A DNA stretch of 64,000 bases, from positions 930,001 through 994,000 of the forward strand of contig NZ_OX365700.1 in NCBI RefSeq assembly GCF_947241125.1, given 5' to 3'. This document shows positions 33,623 through 42,993 of the stretch, in pieces. The notes below the pieces were generated by a model that was not told the origin of the DNA, made no database searches, and saw only the letters and a list, made by a program, of their open reading frames with translations. The translations under genes and the position numbers were made by a program. Source of the DNA: Nitrospira tepida (GTDB taxonomy: Bacteria > Nitrospirota > Nitrospiria > Nitrospirales > Nitrospiraceae). Every line of letters starts with the position of its first letter. Position 1 is the stretch's first letter.

Positions 33623-34159
33623 CTACCACCAGGGATAGCGACCATAGGGTCCCCAAAAATAGTAATAGCCAGGGTAGACCGGCCGGTAGAGGTACCGGGT
33701 TTCAGTAGGCGGGCTCCAGACGTGGAGCTGTTTGATGGTGAGGATGGGATAGACATAGTCGATCTCGTCGAGCGGGAGCGTGGCGCTGCCAGTGACTTCC
33801 CCGACGACGGTCACGCGCGCGCCGGGCGGCAGCGCCGCCGGGTCCATCGGCTTCGTTTCCATCGCGAAGAACCGGCCTTGTGTCGCCATGCGATCCGTCG
33901 CAGGTTCCTGATTGTCTTCCAGGGGAAGCTGCAAGACCTCGACCCTGGTTCCTGTCTTGAGACGCTTGGCGGCAAGCACTTCCCCGCCGAACATGACGAC
34001 CCGCCCGCGATAATTTTCGGGCGCCTCGATGAGCTGGGGAAAGGCGACGCTCCGGTCGATCTGCTCCGTCTGCGTGATCTCCAAACTCGAAGGAGATTTC
34101 GTACAGCCAGCGGCGACGAGCCACGCAGGCAGGGCGGCGATCAGCAGCCAGCGAGTCAT
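33623..34159 (-). CDS. Slp-family outer-membrane lipoprotein
   Basis: This 178-residue protein has a lipoprotein signal (WLVAAGCTKS, Cys near residue 18) and the Slp-family body: VAFPQLIEAPENYRGRVVMF, GGEVLAAKRLKTGTRVEVLQ, GARVTVVGEVTGSATLPLDE and YVYPILTIKQLHVW. Slp lipoproteins sit on the periplasmic face of the outer membrane and are often induced by stationary phase or starvation. The tail YRPVYPGYYYFWGPYGRYPW is rich in Tyr and Trp. The ATG at 34159 begins right before the lipobox signal; longer frames have no site. It is transcribed away from the DsbA-like gene. Confidence 0.83.
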   Translation of the reverse strand: MTRWLLIAALPAWLVAAGCTKSPSSLEITQTEQIDRSVAFPQLIEAPENYRGRVVMFGGEVLAAKRLKTGTRVEVLQLPLEDNQEPATDRMATQGRFFAMETKPMDPAALPPGARVTVVGEVTGSATLPLDEIDYVYPILTIKQLHVWSPPTETRYLYRPVYPGYYYFWGPYGRYPWW

Positions 34160-34248
34160 GCTGGGATTATAGCAAGGGCATGGCCCCGGTTCATCGACTA
34201 TAATGAAGCACGTGTCCGGAGAAGATCCGGAAAAGAAAGGAGAGCCCT

Positions 34249-34908
34249 GTGAATCGTGGTGGACAGATCTGGAAGGTAGTCGCGCTGGCATGGCTGGCCG
34301 GTCTGTGGTCCGTTTCCGCCGGACCGGCAGTCGCCGCGCTGGAGAAGGCCGACAAGGCGGAGTTGAAAGGCAAGTACGAGCTGCTCAATGAGCCCTCCAC
34401 GCACGTGAAGGGCAAGGTGAAGCTGGTCGAGTTCGCCGATTTCTACTGTCCCCATTGCCATCACTTTGAGGAGGCCGGGCTGCCGGTCCTGAAAAAGGAG
34501 TTCGGCGATAAGTTGGAAGCGACGATGGTGGGATTCCCCGTCTTCCGGCAGATGTTGCCGACCCCGTTCGAGATGTATGAGCAGGCCAAGACGATGGGGA
34601 AGGGCGAGGAAATGAAGAAAGTCCTCTTCCGAACCATCCACACCGACAAGGTCAAGTTCCTGGATAAGTCGCTCCGCGCCGTGCTGATCAAGGAAGTCGG
34701 GCTGGACCCCGTGGCCTTCGAGCAGGGCTTGGAGAGCGGCAAACCCATCAAGGCGCTCGAAGAGGGAAAGCGGTGGGGCGAGCGCATCAATTTGCAGCAG
34801 ACGCCCACGTTGTTGCTTGACGGGAACATCAAAGTCACCGACATCAATCCTGAGAACGTGAAGCTCGTCATTCAGAGCATTCTCGACCAGGATGCGAAGA
34901 AGAAGTGA
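34249..34908 (+). CDS. DsbA-like periplasmic thiol-disulfide oxidoreductase
   Basis: This 219-residue protein (GTG start, preceded by GGAGAG) has a signal peptide and a thioredoxin-fold domain with the CPHC active site in VEFADFYCPHCHHFEEAG. A helical insertion and the cis-Pro stretch NLQQTPTLLLDGNIKV complete the DsbA/DsbC-type layout. CPHC is the typical DsbA dithiol, used to introduce disulfides into exported proteins. Downstream, short purine-rich repeats separate it from the copper ATPase gene. It could oxidise cysteines of the many Cys-containing small envelope proteins in the metal island, but a housekeeping role is equally possible. Confidence 0.88.
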   Translation: MNRGGQIWKVVALAWLAGLWSVSAGPAVAALEKADKAELKGKYELLNEPSTHVKGKVKLVEFADFYCPHCHHFEEAGLPVLKKEFGDKLEATMVGFPVFRQMLPTPFEMYEQAKTMGKGEEMKKVLFRTIHTDKVKFLDKSLRAVLIKEVGLDPVAFEQGLESGKPIKALEEGKRWGERINLQQTPTLLLDGNIKVTDINPENVKLVIQSILDQDAKKK

Positions 34909-34915
34909 GAAGAAA

Positions 34916-34968
34916 GAGTGAGGAGTAAGGAGTGAGGAGTAAGTAGCAAGGAGTAAGGAGCGAGGAGG
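34916..34968 (+). repeat. Short purine-rich direct repeats
   Basis: Units such as GAGTGAGGAGTAAG and GCAAGGAGTAAGGAGCGAGG repeat imperfectly every 7-8 bases, in the gap between the DsbA-like gene and the copper ATPase gene. They are not coding and do not form a terminator. Confidence 0.7.
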
Positions 34969-35017
34969 CCGCGGCACGCTGCCGCTTCCTGATCACTTTT
35001 CACGCTGCACGAGGACT

Positions 35018-37687
35018 ATGGCGCGCGATCCCATCTGCGGCATGACGGTTGATCCGGCCAGGGCGGCCGGCCAACAGGTCCACGAGGGCACGACCTACTA
35101 TTTTTGCAGCCAGCACTGCCTGCACACCTTTCAGGCGGATCCCGCTCGCTACGCCAACGCTTCCTCCGCCGGGTCCTCCTCGACTGCACCGGCGCCCCTG
35201 ATGATGCCGCGCCCCTCCAAGAAGGGGCTTGTCATGGTCGAATCCCCTTCTTCTCCGACCGGTCCCACGGCGAAGGACCCGGTCTGCGGGATGACGGTCG
35301 TGCAGGCCTCGGCGGCCGCCACTTTCCTGCACGAAGGGACGACGTATTATTTTTGCTGCACCGGCTGCCGCGACCGGTTTCAGGCCGATCCCGACCGTTA
35401 CCTCCACCCGGAGCGGGCCAAGCCCGCCGCTCCGGCGACGGGAACCGCGTCACGCTATGTCTGTCCGATGTGTCCGGAGGTCGAGTCCAAAACGCCGGCC
35501 CCCTGCCCGAAGTGCGGGATGGCGCTCGAACCGGCGACCGTGCAGCCGTTGACCGGCACGGAGTACGTCTGCCCGATGCATCCGGAGGTGCGGCAGGCAG
35601 AGCCGGGCTCCTGCCCGATCTGCGGGATGGCGCTGGAGGCCAGGACGGTCACCACACAGCAAGAGGACAATCCCGAGCTGAGGCTGATGAGCCGGCGATT
35701 CTGGCTCTGCCTCCCGTTGGCCTGCATCGTGTTGGTCACGGCGATGTCGGACATGATTCCCGGGCAACCCTTGCAGCGGATCGCCTCCCGGACGCAGCTC
35801 AACTGGCTGGAGTTCATCCTCGCCACGCCGGTGGTCCTGTGGGGAGGCTGGCCGTTTTTCGAACGGGGCTGGCATTCGCTCACGTCGCGCCATTTCAACA
35901 TGTTCACCCTGATCGCGATGGGGACGGGCGCGGCCTACTTCTATAGCGTCGTCGCGACGCTGGTCCCCGACTGGTTGCCGGCCTCGTTCAAGCATGCCGA
36001 TGGCGCGGTCGCGGTCTATTTTGAGGCGGCGGCCGTGATCACCGTCCTGGTCCTCCTGGGACAGGTCCTCGAACTGCGCGCCCGCAGTCAAACCAGCAGC
36101 GCCATCCGTTCGCTGTTGCAACTGGCTCCCTCCATCGCCCACCGTCTCCGCGGCAGCGGGCAGGAGGAAGAGGACGTCTCGCTGGACCTGGTCCATCCGG
36201 GCGACCGGCTGCGTGTGAGGCCCGGCGAGCACGTTCCCGTGGACGGCGTTGTCATCGAGGGAAGCAGCGCGGTCGATGAATCGATGCTGACCGGGGAATC
36301 GCTGCCGGTGGAGAAGGCGGCCGGCTCACGGGTGACGGCCGGTACGCTCAATGGGACCGGCTCCTTCGTGATGAAGGCCGAACGAGTCGGCTCGGAGACG
36401 CTGCTCGCCCGCATCGTGGCGATGGTCAGCGAGGCGCAGCGGAGCCGGGCGCCGATTCAACGATTGGCCGATGTGGTCTCAGGCTACTTCGTCCCGGCGG
36501 TCGTGGCGGTCGCTGTACTGGCCGGCCTCGCCTGGTGGGCCTGGGGGCCGGAACCCCGCATGGCTTATGCGCTGCTGAACGCGGTGGCGGTGTTGATCAT
36601 TGCCTGTCCCTGCGCGCTGGGGTTGGCCACGCCCATGTCCATCATGGTCGGGACGGGCCGGGGGGCGACTGCCGGCGTCCTGGTCAAACATGCGGAGGCG
36701 TTGGAGCGGTTGGAGAAAGTTGATACGCTGATTTTCGACAAGACCGGCACCTTGACCGAGGGAAGGCCGAGGCTGAAAAGTTTCCGGTTCGTCCCTCCCT
36801 GGGATCAGCAGGAATTGCTCAAGCTCGTGGCCAGCCTGGAGCAGGCCAGCGAACATCCGTTGGCTTCGGCGATTGTGGCGGCGGCGGATGAGCAGGGAGT
36901 GAAGCGCAACGCGGCGAAACAGTTCCAAGCGGTCATGGGCAAGGGGGTCAAGGGGGCCGTCGAGGGCAAACAGGTGGCGGTCGGCACGGTTTCGTTCCTC
37001 AAGGACGACATGGGGGTGCCGGCGGCGGAGTTGCAGGCCTTGGCGGGGGAGGGAGAACGGTTGCGGCAGGACGGACAAACGGTCGTGTTTGTCTCGGTGG
37101 AGGGCCAGGCAGCGGGATTGATCGGCGTGGCGGACCCGATTAAGGAAACGACGCCCGAAGCCGTTCGCCTGCTCAAGGAAGACGGGTTGCGATTGATCAT
37201 GGTGACCGGCGACAATCGCACCACCGCCCAGGCTGTTGCCGCCCGGCTGGGGATCACGGAGGTGCGCGCGGAGGTGCTCCCTGATCACAAGGGCGCCATC
37301 GTCAAGCAGTTGCAGTCGGAAGGGCGGATCGTGGCCATGGCCGGGGACGGCGTCAACGACGCGCCGGCGCTGGCTCAGGCCGATGTCGGGATCGCGATGG
37401 GAACCGGCACCGCCGTGGCCATGGAGAGCGCGGGCATGACTTTGATCAAGGGGGACCTTCGCGGGCTTGTGCGGGCCCGGCGGCTGAGCCGGGCGACCAT
37501 GCGGAACATCCGCCAGAATCTGGTGTTCGCCTTCCTATATAATACGATCGGCGTCCCGATCGCGGCCGGGGTCCTCTATCCAGTCTGGGGACAATTGCTG
37601 AGTCCCATGCTCGCCAGCGCGGCCATGACCTTCAGTTCGGTGTCGGTCATCGGCAATGCGCTCCGGTTGCGGCGGATCCCTCTTTAA
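35018..37687 (+). CDS. copA: Copper-type P1B ATPase with two YHS and two heavy-metal-binding modules
   Basis: This 889-residue protein starts with two YHS-type modules ([20 protein letters not shown] and [20 protein letters not shown], each followed by YYFC). Two short Cys-rich modules follow ([20 protein letters not shown] and [20 protein letters not shown]). The P-type ATPase core has TGES, the intramembrane [10 protein letters not shown] metal site, the phosphorylation motif [18 protein letters not shown], the hinge [20 protein letters not shown] and C-terminal helices. CPC with this core marks copper or silver transport out of the cytoplasm. The N-terminus lacks ordinary GMxCxxC HMA domains. 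HtrA follows after 4 bases and is probably co-transcribed. Copper export and delivery is the likely role. Confidence 0.93.
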   Translation: MARDPICGMTVDPARAAGQQVHEGTTYYFCSQHCLHTFQADPARYANASSAGSSSTAPAPLMMPRPSKKGLVMVESPSSPTGPTAKDPVCGMTVVQASAAATFLHEGTTYYFCCTGCRDRFQADPDRYLHPERAKPAAPATGTASRYVCPMCPEVESKTPAPCPKCGMALEPATVQPLTGTEYVCPMHPEVRQAEPGSCPICGMALEARTVTTQQEDNPELRLMSRRFWLCLPLACIVLVTAMSDMIPGQPLQRIASRTQLNWLEFILATPVVLWGGWPFFERGWHSLTSRHFNMFTLIAMGTGAAYFYSVVATLVPDWLPASFKHADGAVAVYFEAAAVITVLVLLGQVLELRARSQTSSAIRSLLQLAPSIAHRLRGSGQEEEDVSLDLVHPGDRLRVRPGEHVPVDGVVIEGSSAVDESMLTGESLPVEKAAGSRVTAGTLNGTGSFVMKAERVGSETLLARIVAMVSEAQRSRAPIQRLADVVSGYFVPAVVAVAVLAGLAWWAWGPEPRMAYALLNAVAVLIIACPCALGLATPMSIMVGTGRGATAGVLVKHAEALERLEKVDTLIFDKTGTLTEGRPRLKSFRFVPPWDQQELLKLVASLEQASEHPLASAIVAAADEQGVKRNAAKQFQAVMGKGVKGAVEGKQVAVGTVSFLKDDMGVPAAELQALAGEGERLRQDGQTVVFVSVEGQAAGLIGVADPIKETTPEAVRLLKEDGLRLIMVTGDNRTTAQAVAARLGITEVRAEVLPDHKGAIVKQLQSEGRIVAMAGDGVNDAPALAQADVGIAMGTGTAVAMESAGMTLIKGDLRGLVRARRLSRATMRNIRQNLVFAFLYNTIGVPIAAGVLYPVWGQLLSPMLASAAMTFSSVSVIGNALRLRRIPL

Positions 37688-37691
37688 ATAG

Positions 37692-39113
37692 ATGCGAAAC
37701 AGGATGCGACACCGGCGGGCTGCGCTGATCCTCCTGTGTCTGCTTGCCGCCGGGGGGCAGAGTTCCGAAGTTCCGGCGGCCGAACGGAGCAACGGCCTCG
37801 CCTCCGCGAGCGACCTGCAAACCCAGATCAAAACAACCGCCTCGAAGGTCACGCCCGCCGTCGTCAGCATTGCCTCCACCGTGTTCGTGCCGGATCAAGC
37901 CCTGAGCGACGAGAACCTGCCCTTCGGTCTGTTCCGCGACCAGCCGCCGCTCCGCCGGCAATATGGGCAAGGCTCAGGCGTCATCGTGTCGTCGGACGGG
38001 TACATTATCACGAATAACCATGTGGTGGCCGATGCGGTCGATGTGGAAGTGCTGTTGACCGACCGCCGCCAGTTCAAAGGCCGGGTCGTGGCCACCGATC
38101 CGAGGACGGACGTGGCCGTCGTGAAGATCCAGGCCTCCAATCTTCCGACCATTCCCTGGGGAGATTCGAGCAAGTTGTCGGTCGGGGATTTCGTGTTGGC
38201 CATCGGGAACCCGCTGGGGTTGAGCCGGACCGTGACGTTCGGCATCGTCAGCGCGGTCGGCCGCGCCGATGTCGGGGTGGCGGATTACGAAGACTTCATC
38301 CAGACGGATGCGCCGATCAACCCGGGTAATTCGGGCGGCGCGCTGGTGAACATCTGGGGCGAGCTGGTCGGGATCAACACCGCCATCGCCAGCCCCACCG
38401 GCGGGAGCGTCGGGGTCGGATTTGCCGTGCCGAGCAACATGGCGCGGGCGGTCATGCAAAGCCTGCTGAAGACGGGGCGGGTGGTGCGGGGATTTCTGGG
38501 CGCCTCGACGCAAGATGTGACCCCGCTGCTCAGCAAAGTGTTCAAGCTTCCGGACGTGAAGGGCGCCATCATTACGGACTTGCAGGCCAAGGGGTCGGCG
38601 GAACGGGCGGGCCTCCGTCGCGGAGACGTCGTGGTGCGGTTCGACGGCCGGGAGATTCTCGACGGCGGGCACCTGCGCAACCTGATCGCGGCGGCGCCGA
38701 TCGGCAGCCGGCACAAGGTCGAGATCGTGCGCGACGGGCGCTTGTTCCATGCGGAGTTGGTGGTGCAGGAAGCGCCGCGGGAGCGGGCGAGGAGGACCGA
38801 GCCGCCGGACTTGGAAAGCCAGCGCACCCATCCCCTGGCCGGGCTCATGGTCGATGAACTGACTCCGATGATGGCCAAGCAAATGGGGGTGCCGAGCAAC
38901 TCGGGAATCGTCGTGACCGACCTCGAAGAGGGCAGTCTCGCCGAAGCCTCCGGCATGCAGCCGGGCGACATCATCCTCGAAGTCAATCGCCAGCCGGTGC
39001 CCAATCTGGCCTCCTACCAACAGGTCGTCGAGCCGATTCGCCCCACCGACTTGACCCTCCTCCTCATCAACCGGCAGGGGACGGTGCTCTACGTCCCGAT
39101 CCAGAGCGAATAG
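37692..39113 (+). CDS. HtrA/DegQ-like periplasmic serine protease
   Basis: This 473-residue protein has a signal peptide and a trypsin-like protease domain with the catalytic His in YIITNNHVVADAV, Asp in TDPRTDVAVVKIQ (written here as ATDPRTDVAVVKI) and Ser in INPGNSGGALVNIWGE. Two PDZ domains follow, GFLGASTQDVTPLLSKVFKL onward and PSNSGIVVTDLEEGSLAEAS onward. HtrA proteins degrade or refold damaged envelope proteins. It begins 4 bases after copA, so it is translationally close to the copper ATPase; envelope stress from copper would be a reason for the link. No regulatory site was recognised. Confidence 0.94.
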   Translation: MRNRMRHRRAALILLCLLAAGGQSSEVPAAERSNGLASASDLQTQIKTTASKVTPAVVSIASTVFVPDQALSDENLPFGLFRDQPPLRRQYGQGSGVIVSSDGYIITNNHVVADAVDVEVLLTDRRQFKGRVVATDPRTDVAVVKIQASNLPTIPWGDSSKLSVGDFVLAIGNPLGLSRTVTFGIVSAVGRADVGVADYEDFIQTDAPINPGNSGGALVNIWGELVGINTAIASPTGGSVGVGFAVPSNMARAVMQSLLKTGRVVRGFLGASTQDVTPLLSKVFKLPDVKGAIITDLQAKGSAERAGLRRGDVVVRFDGREILDGGHLRNLIAAAPIGSRHKVEIVRDGRLFHAELVVQEAPRERARRTEPPDLESQRTHPLAGLMVDELTPMMAKQMGVPSNSGIVVTDLEEGSLAEASGMQPGDIILEVNRQPVPNLASYQQVVEPIRPTDLTLLLINRQGTVLYVPIQSE

Positions 39114-39861
39114 GGTCGAGGGCCGGCACGGGCCGGCGGCTTGCGCTCACGCGCTTCCCTTCATTACGGCCCGGCAGGCAGCGGATTCCCCCTGCGCATC
39201 CGATCCCTTGCGTGAAGCGTTCCACGCGCGCTCGCCGCATGCTCGAGCCGGTTCTTGCCGGTGACCTTGACGCCCCAGGATTCCTGGGCGCCGGTCACGC
39301 GCGATCGAGCGCCATGGGCAGAGGAACGAGGTCGAGTGATTCTGCGGGCGGCATCATGCCGATGTGAACCACGGGATGGGTGATTCGACGTGGAGAGGGA
39401 GTTAGGTGAGCGGCGGCGGGCATGCTGGATGCCGGTTTCGGCTTCGGTCTCGGAACAGCGGGCTGGTTGGGCGGCGCGTGATCGTCTGCCGGTCCATGCG
39501 GAGTCGCATCGTGAGGGGCGAGGAGGTGGCTATCGTAGTCGGTCCGGCTTGACGAGAGCAAATGGAAAATGGCGTCGGTTCTGCGGGCCTGGCGAGGACG
39601 ATGCTTGCGGTCCGATCCGGAGCGAGTAGGGAACGCCTCACCTCGATCCTCGTATCCGATTCGATACCTCCTGTATCTCTTCGGATACGGCATGGTCGTT
39701 CATCCGGAGCCCGATATTCCGAAGACAGTCGGAGCTGCGGCTCTGGGGGCTTAATCCATGGTTTGGCCGGTGGCGCGGGCGAACCGGTACCCAACTTGCC
39801 TCCTATTCATTCCGACGGAGACACATGATTCGTGCTGAAGTTCCGGCGTAAGGAGAGGCTC
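39114..39861. other. Long intergenic stretch without a confident gene
   Basis: About 750 bases separate htrA from the next membrane protein gene. The minus strand has an open frame at 39295-39693 (132 residues, Pro/His-rich, ending VPLPMALDRA), and the plus strand has short frames. None has a good ribosome site, signal peptide or family motif. A GGGCCGGCACGGGCCGGC hairpin just after the htrA stop may slow transcription. I call no gene here. Confidence 0.5.
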
Positions 39862-40494
39862 ATGAATAAACGATTGGCGACGGGGCTCGGGGTTCTGGGC
39901 ATGATGGTCTGGCTGTCGTTATTTGCCGCCGGCCTGCTGCTGGATTCGAAACCCTATCGGAAGGCGATCGAGGGTGCGTTGAAGGCCAACCAGCCGGTGT
40001 CGGCCGAGCATGTGCTGTTGGCGGCGCTGCTGTTCACCCCGACCAACGTGGCGTTGCTCAGCGTGCTGGCCGGTTTTCTGGGCGGGTGCGCCAGCGTGCT
40101 GAACGATCGCAATCTCTTGCAGCACGAGATGCAGCAGGCTCAAGCCGGCGGAGATGCGGCGCGGGCTTCGCGACTGGAGCGGCGGATCAGATTCATGGGA
40201 GAGTCCCCGATCGTGTCGATGATGCGGGGATTCGTGGTCTATCTCGCCATTATCTCGGGCATCTTCCTGGTGATCTCGAATCCATTTGAAAACCCGACCA
40301 TGGACCAATTCATCCGCCTGGCTGGCCTGTTCTCGGTCGTGGCCTTTATGATGGGCTATGATCCGACGAGGTTCGAAGAGTTGCTGGAAAAATTGTCCTC
40401 CGTTGGCCAAAAAGCCCAGCCGCGCAATCCGTGGCGGTCTTCGGAAAACGGGACTGCTAGGTTCGGCGCGAGAAGAACCGCGACAGCCTGGTGA
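39862..40494 (+). CDS. Inner-membrane protein of unknown function
   Basis: This 210-residue protein is preceded by AAGGAGAGG. Hydrophobic segments lie at about residues 8-26, 47-70, 120-140 and 150-172, so four helices are likely. Between helices 2 and 3 is a charged stretch, LLQHEMQQAQAGGDAARASR, that probably lies in the cytoplasm. The C-terminal 40 residues are basic and loosely composed, and its last bases overlap the end of the convergent anti-sigma gene. I recognise no family or motif. Confidence 0.72.
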   Translation: MNKRLATGLGVLGMMVWLSLFAAGLLLDSKPYRKAIEGALKANQPVSAEHVLLAALLFTPTNVALLSVLAGFLGGCASVLNDRNLLQHEMQQAQAGGDAARASRLERRIRFMGESPIVSMMRGFVVYLAIISGIFLVISNPFENPTMDQFIRLAGLFSVVAFMMGYDPTRFEELLEKLSSVGQKAQPRNPWRSSENGTARFGARRTATAW

Positions 40495-41146
40495 AGAAGG
40501 AGGCGAGGTTGAAGACCAGGGACGCAGCCGCGGAGTACAGGCGGGAAGGCGTCGTTCCAAGCGTTTCGTTGAACGGCGAGAAGGTAATGAGCAGGAGGCA
40601 TCCGTCATCGGTGGACGTTTCATGGTGCCGGCTGCCGGCCGCCGACCGGTGATAATCGCCGGGGAACAGCGCCTGTCCTTCGCAAACACAGCCACCCTCC
40701 AGCACGAACAGTTCTTCCACCGCCGCATGCCTGTGCGGGGCATGCCGATAGCCCGGAGCGAACCGGACCAGCGCCGTTGTCCGCCGCGTGACCGGGTCAT
40801 TGTAAAGCACCTTCATCTTCATGCCGGCCGAGACTTCCAGCCAGGTCCCTTCCGAGGCCCTGATGAAGGTGAACTCGGCTCCGGCGGAGGCCGGCCGCTG
40901 CGGTTCGGTTTCGATGCGGGCCATCAGCTTGGCTTTGAGATCAGCCGGAGGCGGGACAGGCGGCGCCAAGGCTGCCAAACGGGCGGCCGTCTGCCGGAAC
41001 TCCGCCACTTCGGCCCTGGCCGCTTGCGCGTCGGCCCCTTCATCCTCGAGAAGCCGCTCGAATTCAATCTGCTCCTGCCCGTCGAGAGCGTTCAGCGCAT
41101 GCAACGGGGCCTGGTCCTGTCGATCATCCGGTCGCGCTGGTGTCAT
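40457..41146 (-). CDS. ChrR-like anti-sigma factor with cupin domain
   Basis: This 229-residue protein has an N-terminal helical region (LHALNALDGQEQIEFERLLE) like anti-sigma domains and a C-terminal ChrR-type cupin domain. The cupin carries the metal-ligand-like stretch GYRHAPHRHAAVEELFVLEG and later HRSAAGSRHHETSTDDG. It overlaps the sigma-factor gene by four bases (ATGA/TCAT), the usual arrangement for a sigma/anti-sigma pair. ChrR-type factors release sigma on singlet oxygen or related stress. The zinc ligands HxxxCxxC of the classical ZAS domain are not visible. The 3' end overlaps the convergent membrane protein gene by about 38 bases. Confidence 0.83.
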   Translation of the reverse strand: MTPARPDDRQDQAPLHALNALDGQEQIEFERLLEDEGADAQAARAEVAEFRQTAARLAALAPPVPPPADLKAKLMARIETEPQRPASAGAEFTFIRASEGTWLEVSAGMKMKVLYNDPVTRRTTALVRFAPGYRHAPHRHAAVEELFVLEGGCVCEGQALFPGDYHRSAAGSRHHETSTDDGCLLLITFSPFNETLGTTPSRLYSAAASLVFNLASFFTRLSRFFSRRT

Positions 41147-41739
41147 GACACGAGTCCTTCTCCATGGGGAGCGAGAAGATCGCGCAATTTGATCATGCCC
41201 AATCGCATGCGCGTTTTGATGGTTCCAAGAGGAATGCCGAGCCGTTCCGCGATCTCGCTCTGACTGTACCCGCCGAAGTAGGCCATGAGAATCGGCTGCC
41301 GCTGTTCCGCGGATAGGGCCTCCAGCGCCTGTTGCACAATCCTTCGCTGTTGCCCTTCGGCGGACTGCGCCTCGGGCGTCGCCTGATCCGATGGAAGCCA
41401 CTCGGCTTCCTCCATCGAGGCATGCAGGGCGCGCTCGGTGCGTCCGGCCCTGATACGGTCGATCGCGCGGGTGCGGGCGAGGGTCATGAGCCAGCCGGCC
41501 ACTGTGCCGCGTTGGCGATCATAGGTATGGGCCTGCTTCCAGACCTGCGTGAAGACGTCCAACATGACCTCTTCGGCCGTGTGGGTGTTTTCGACCATGC
41601 GCAGGATCAGTCCATAGACCTGCGGGCTGGATTGATCGTAGAGCCTGCCGAACGCAGTCTGGTCGCCCTGCGCCGTCCTGGCGATGAGGTCGAGCCATTC
41701 CCGCTCTTGCGCCGATTGCTCAGCCAGCACGCCGACCAT
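41143..41739 (-). CDS. ECF-type RNA polymerase sigma factor
   Basis: This 198-residue protein has sigma region 2 (FGRLYDQSSPQVYGLILRMV, then TAEEVMLDVFTQVWKQAHTY and the -10 recognition helix region) and sigma region 4 (LEALSAEQRQPILMAYFGGY, SQSEIAERLGIPLGTIKTRM). It is of the SigK/ECF11-like type that pairs with ChrR anti-sigma factors, the partner being the next gene. No target promoter is obvious, although the flanking P460 and nickel operon might be regulated by it. Confidence 0.93.
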   Translation of the reverse strand: MVGVLAEQSAQEREWLDLIARTAQGDQTAFGRLYDQSSPQVYGLILRMVENTHTAEEVMLDVFTQVWKQAHTYDRQRGTVAGWLMTLARTRAIDRIRAGRTERALHASMEEAEWLPSDQATPEAQSAEGQQRRIVQQALEALSAEQRQPILMAYFGGYSQSEIAERLGIPLGTIKTRMRLGMIKLRDLLAPHGEGLVS

Positions 41740-41887
41740 CCGTCTGCTCTCCTCCCATCTCTACGAGGTGAGAGGAACTATTGGATTCATCGCTGATCCC
41801 CATTCCGTCCTGCCAGAGAATCCCGTAGGGCGGGACCCAAAGGGTAGCACCGGGAGCCGTTCCCTTCAACCGGCCGCCCTTACCATC

Positions 41888-41930
41888 CGAAATTTAAAAT
41901 TTGAAATTCGAAATTTGAAATGTGAAATCC
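41888..41930 (+). repeat. AT-rich near-tandem repeat
   Basis: Imperfect units of about 8 bases, GAAATTTAAAATTTGAAATT then CGAAATTTGAAATGTGAAAT, form a 40-base AT-rich block in an otherwise GC-rich region, about 110 bases before the hemoglobin-P460 fusion gene. It may be a promoter-associated bend or a mobile simple repeat. Confidence 0.7.
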
Positions 41931-42036
41931 AAACACCCCGCATCTCCCGTAGAGGCGAACGAGAGCCGGCCGAGCGCACCGGGGAATCGGAGCGTTTCAC
42001 TCGCGCAATTCAATCCATCAACAGGAGGGAGCAACC

Positions 42037-42957
42037 ATGAAGACGGGATTCGCCATGTGGATGGTCATCGGGCTGCTGGGGATCGCCACCGCAGGCTGCA
42101 ACACGATGGAGTCATCGCCGGGCGGGAGGATGGCGGACGCATCGCTCTACGAACGGTTGGGAGGCAAGCCGGCGATTACGGCGGTGGTGGACGATTTTGT
42201 CGGCCGCGTGGCGGCTGACAACCGGATCAACGGGAAATTTGCCAACGCGAACATCCCTCGCCTCAAAACCATGTTGGTCGATCAAATCTGCGAAGCGTCC
42301 GGCGGACCGTGCAAGTACCGCGGGCGCGACATGAAGACCGCCCATGCCGGGATGCAGATCACCGGCGGGGAATTCGATGCCCTGGTCGAGGATCTGGTGG
42401 CCAGCCTCAACAAGTACAAGGTCGGCGACCGCGAGAAAAAGGAACTGCTCGGCGCGCTCGGTCCCATGAAGGGGGACATCGTCTCCTCCTCGGCCATGGG
42501 ACCGAAGGATGGGGATCTGGCCTTGCCGATGGGTTACCAATCCTGGCCCAAGTTCCTGTCCTTCGTCCAGAAGCTGGACGTGAAGCAGGTGCGGGAACTC
42601 TACATCAATCCCACGGGATCGAGGACCAGACAGGGAGAGCCGTTCCCCAACGGCACCGTCATGGTGATGGAGATCTACAAGGCCAAGATGGACGGAGACC
42701 AACCGGTCAAGGACCCGGACGGCAGGTTGATCAAGGCGGATCTCGCGAAGGTCTTCGTGATGGGGAAGAACGAAGGTTGGGGACAAGATCAACCGGAGCA
42801 TCTCAAGAACGGATTATGGCTCTATGCCGCCTACGGACCGGACGGGAAGAAGCTCATGGAGAATTTCGGGAAATGCCGCGCCTGTCACCAGCCGCAGGCT
42901 CAGAAAGATTTCGTCCACAAGTACGACGAGTATTTCCAACAGCGGTCGGCCATGTGA
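42037..42957 (+). CDS. Truncated hemoglobin fused to cytochrome P460-type domain
   Basis: This 306-residue lipoprotein (lipobox ATAGCNTM, Cys near residue 22) has two domains. Residues about 38-150 form a group I truncated hemoglobin: [40 protein letters not shown] and the region [20 protein letters not shown] with the heme-ligand His of KTAHAGM. Residues about 165-306 are a P460-type cytochrome with [31 protein letters not shown] and the c-heme site [20 protein letters not shown]. Both halves bind heme, so NO or hydroxylamine detoxification with internal electron transfer is an attractive idea. GGAGGGAGC precedes the ATG. It is the first gene of the DUF4331/nickel operon, 36 bases upstream of DUF4331. 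Confidence 0.88.
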   Translation: MKTGFAMWMVIGLLGIATAGCNTMESSPGGRMADASLYERLGGKPAITAVVDDFVGRVAADNRINGKFANANIPRLKTMLVDQICEASGGPCKYRGRDMKTAHAGMQITGGEFDALVEDLVASLNKYKVGDREKKELLGALGPMKGDIVSSSAMGPKDGDLALPMGYQSWPKFLSFVQKLDVKQVRELYINPTGSRTRQGEPFPNGTVMVMEIYKAKMDGDQPVKDPDGRLIKADLAKVFVMGKNEGWGQDQPEHLKNGLWLYAAYGPDGKKLMENFGKCRACHQPQAQKDFVHKYDEYFQQRSAM

Positions 42958-42993
42958 TCGGCCGGCCGAACGCCACGGAAGGAGAAGCCTGTC

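Noticed and set aside
39295-39794. Two overlapping minus-strand open frames (about 130 residues) in the 750-base gap after htrA
   Set aside because: No ribosome site, signal peptide, or recognisable motif, and the composition is Pro/Arg/His-rich as expected of a non-coding GC-rich frame.
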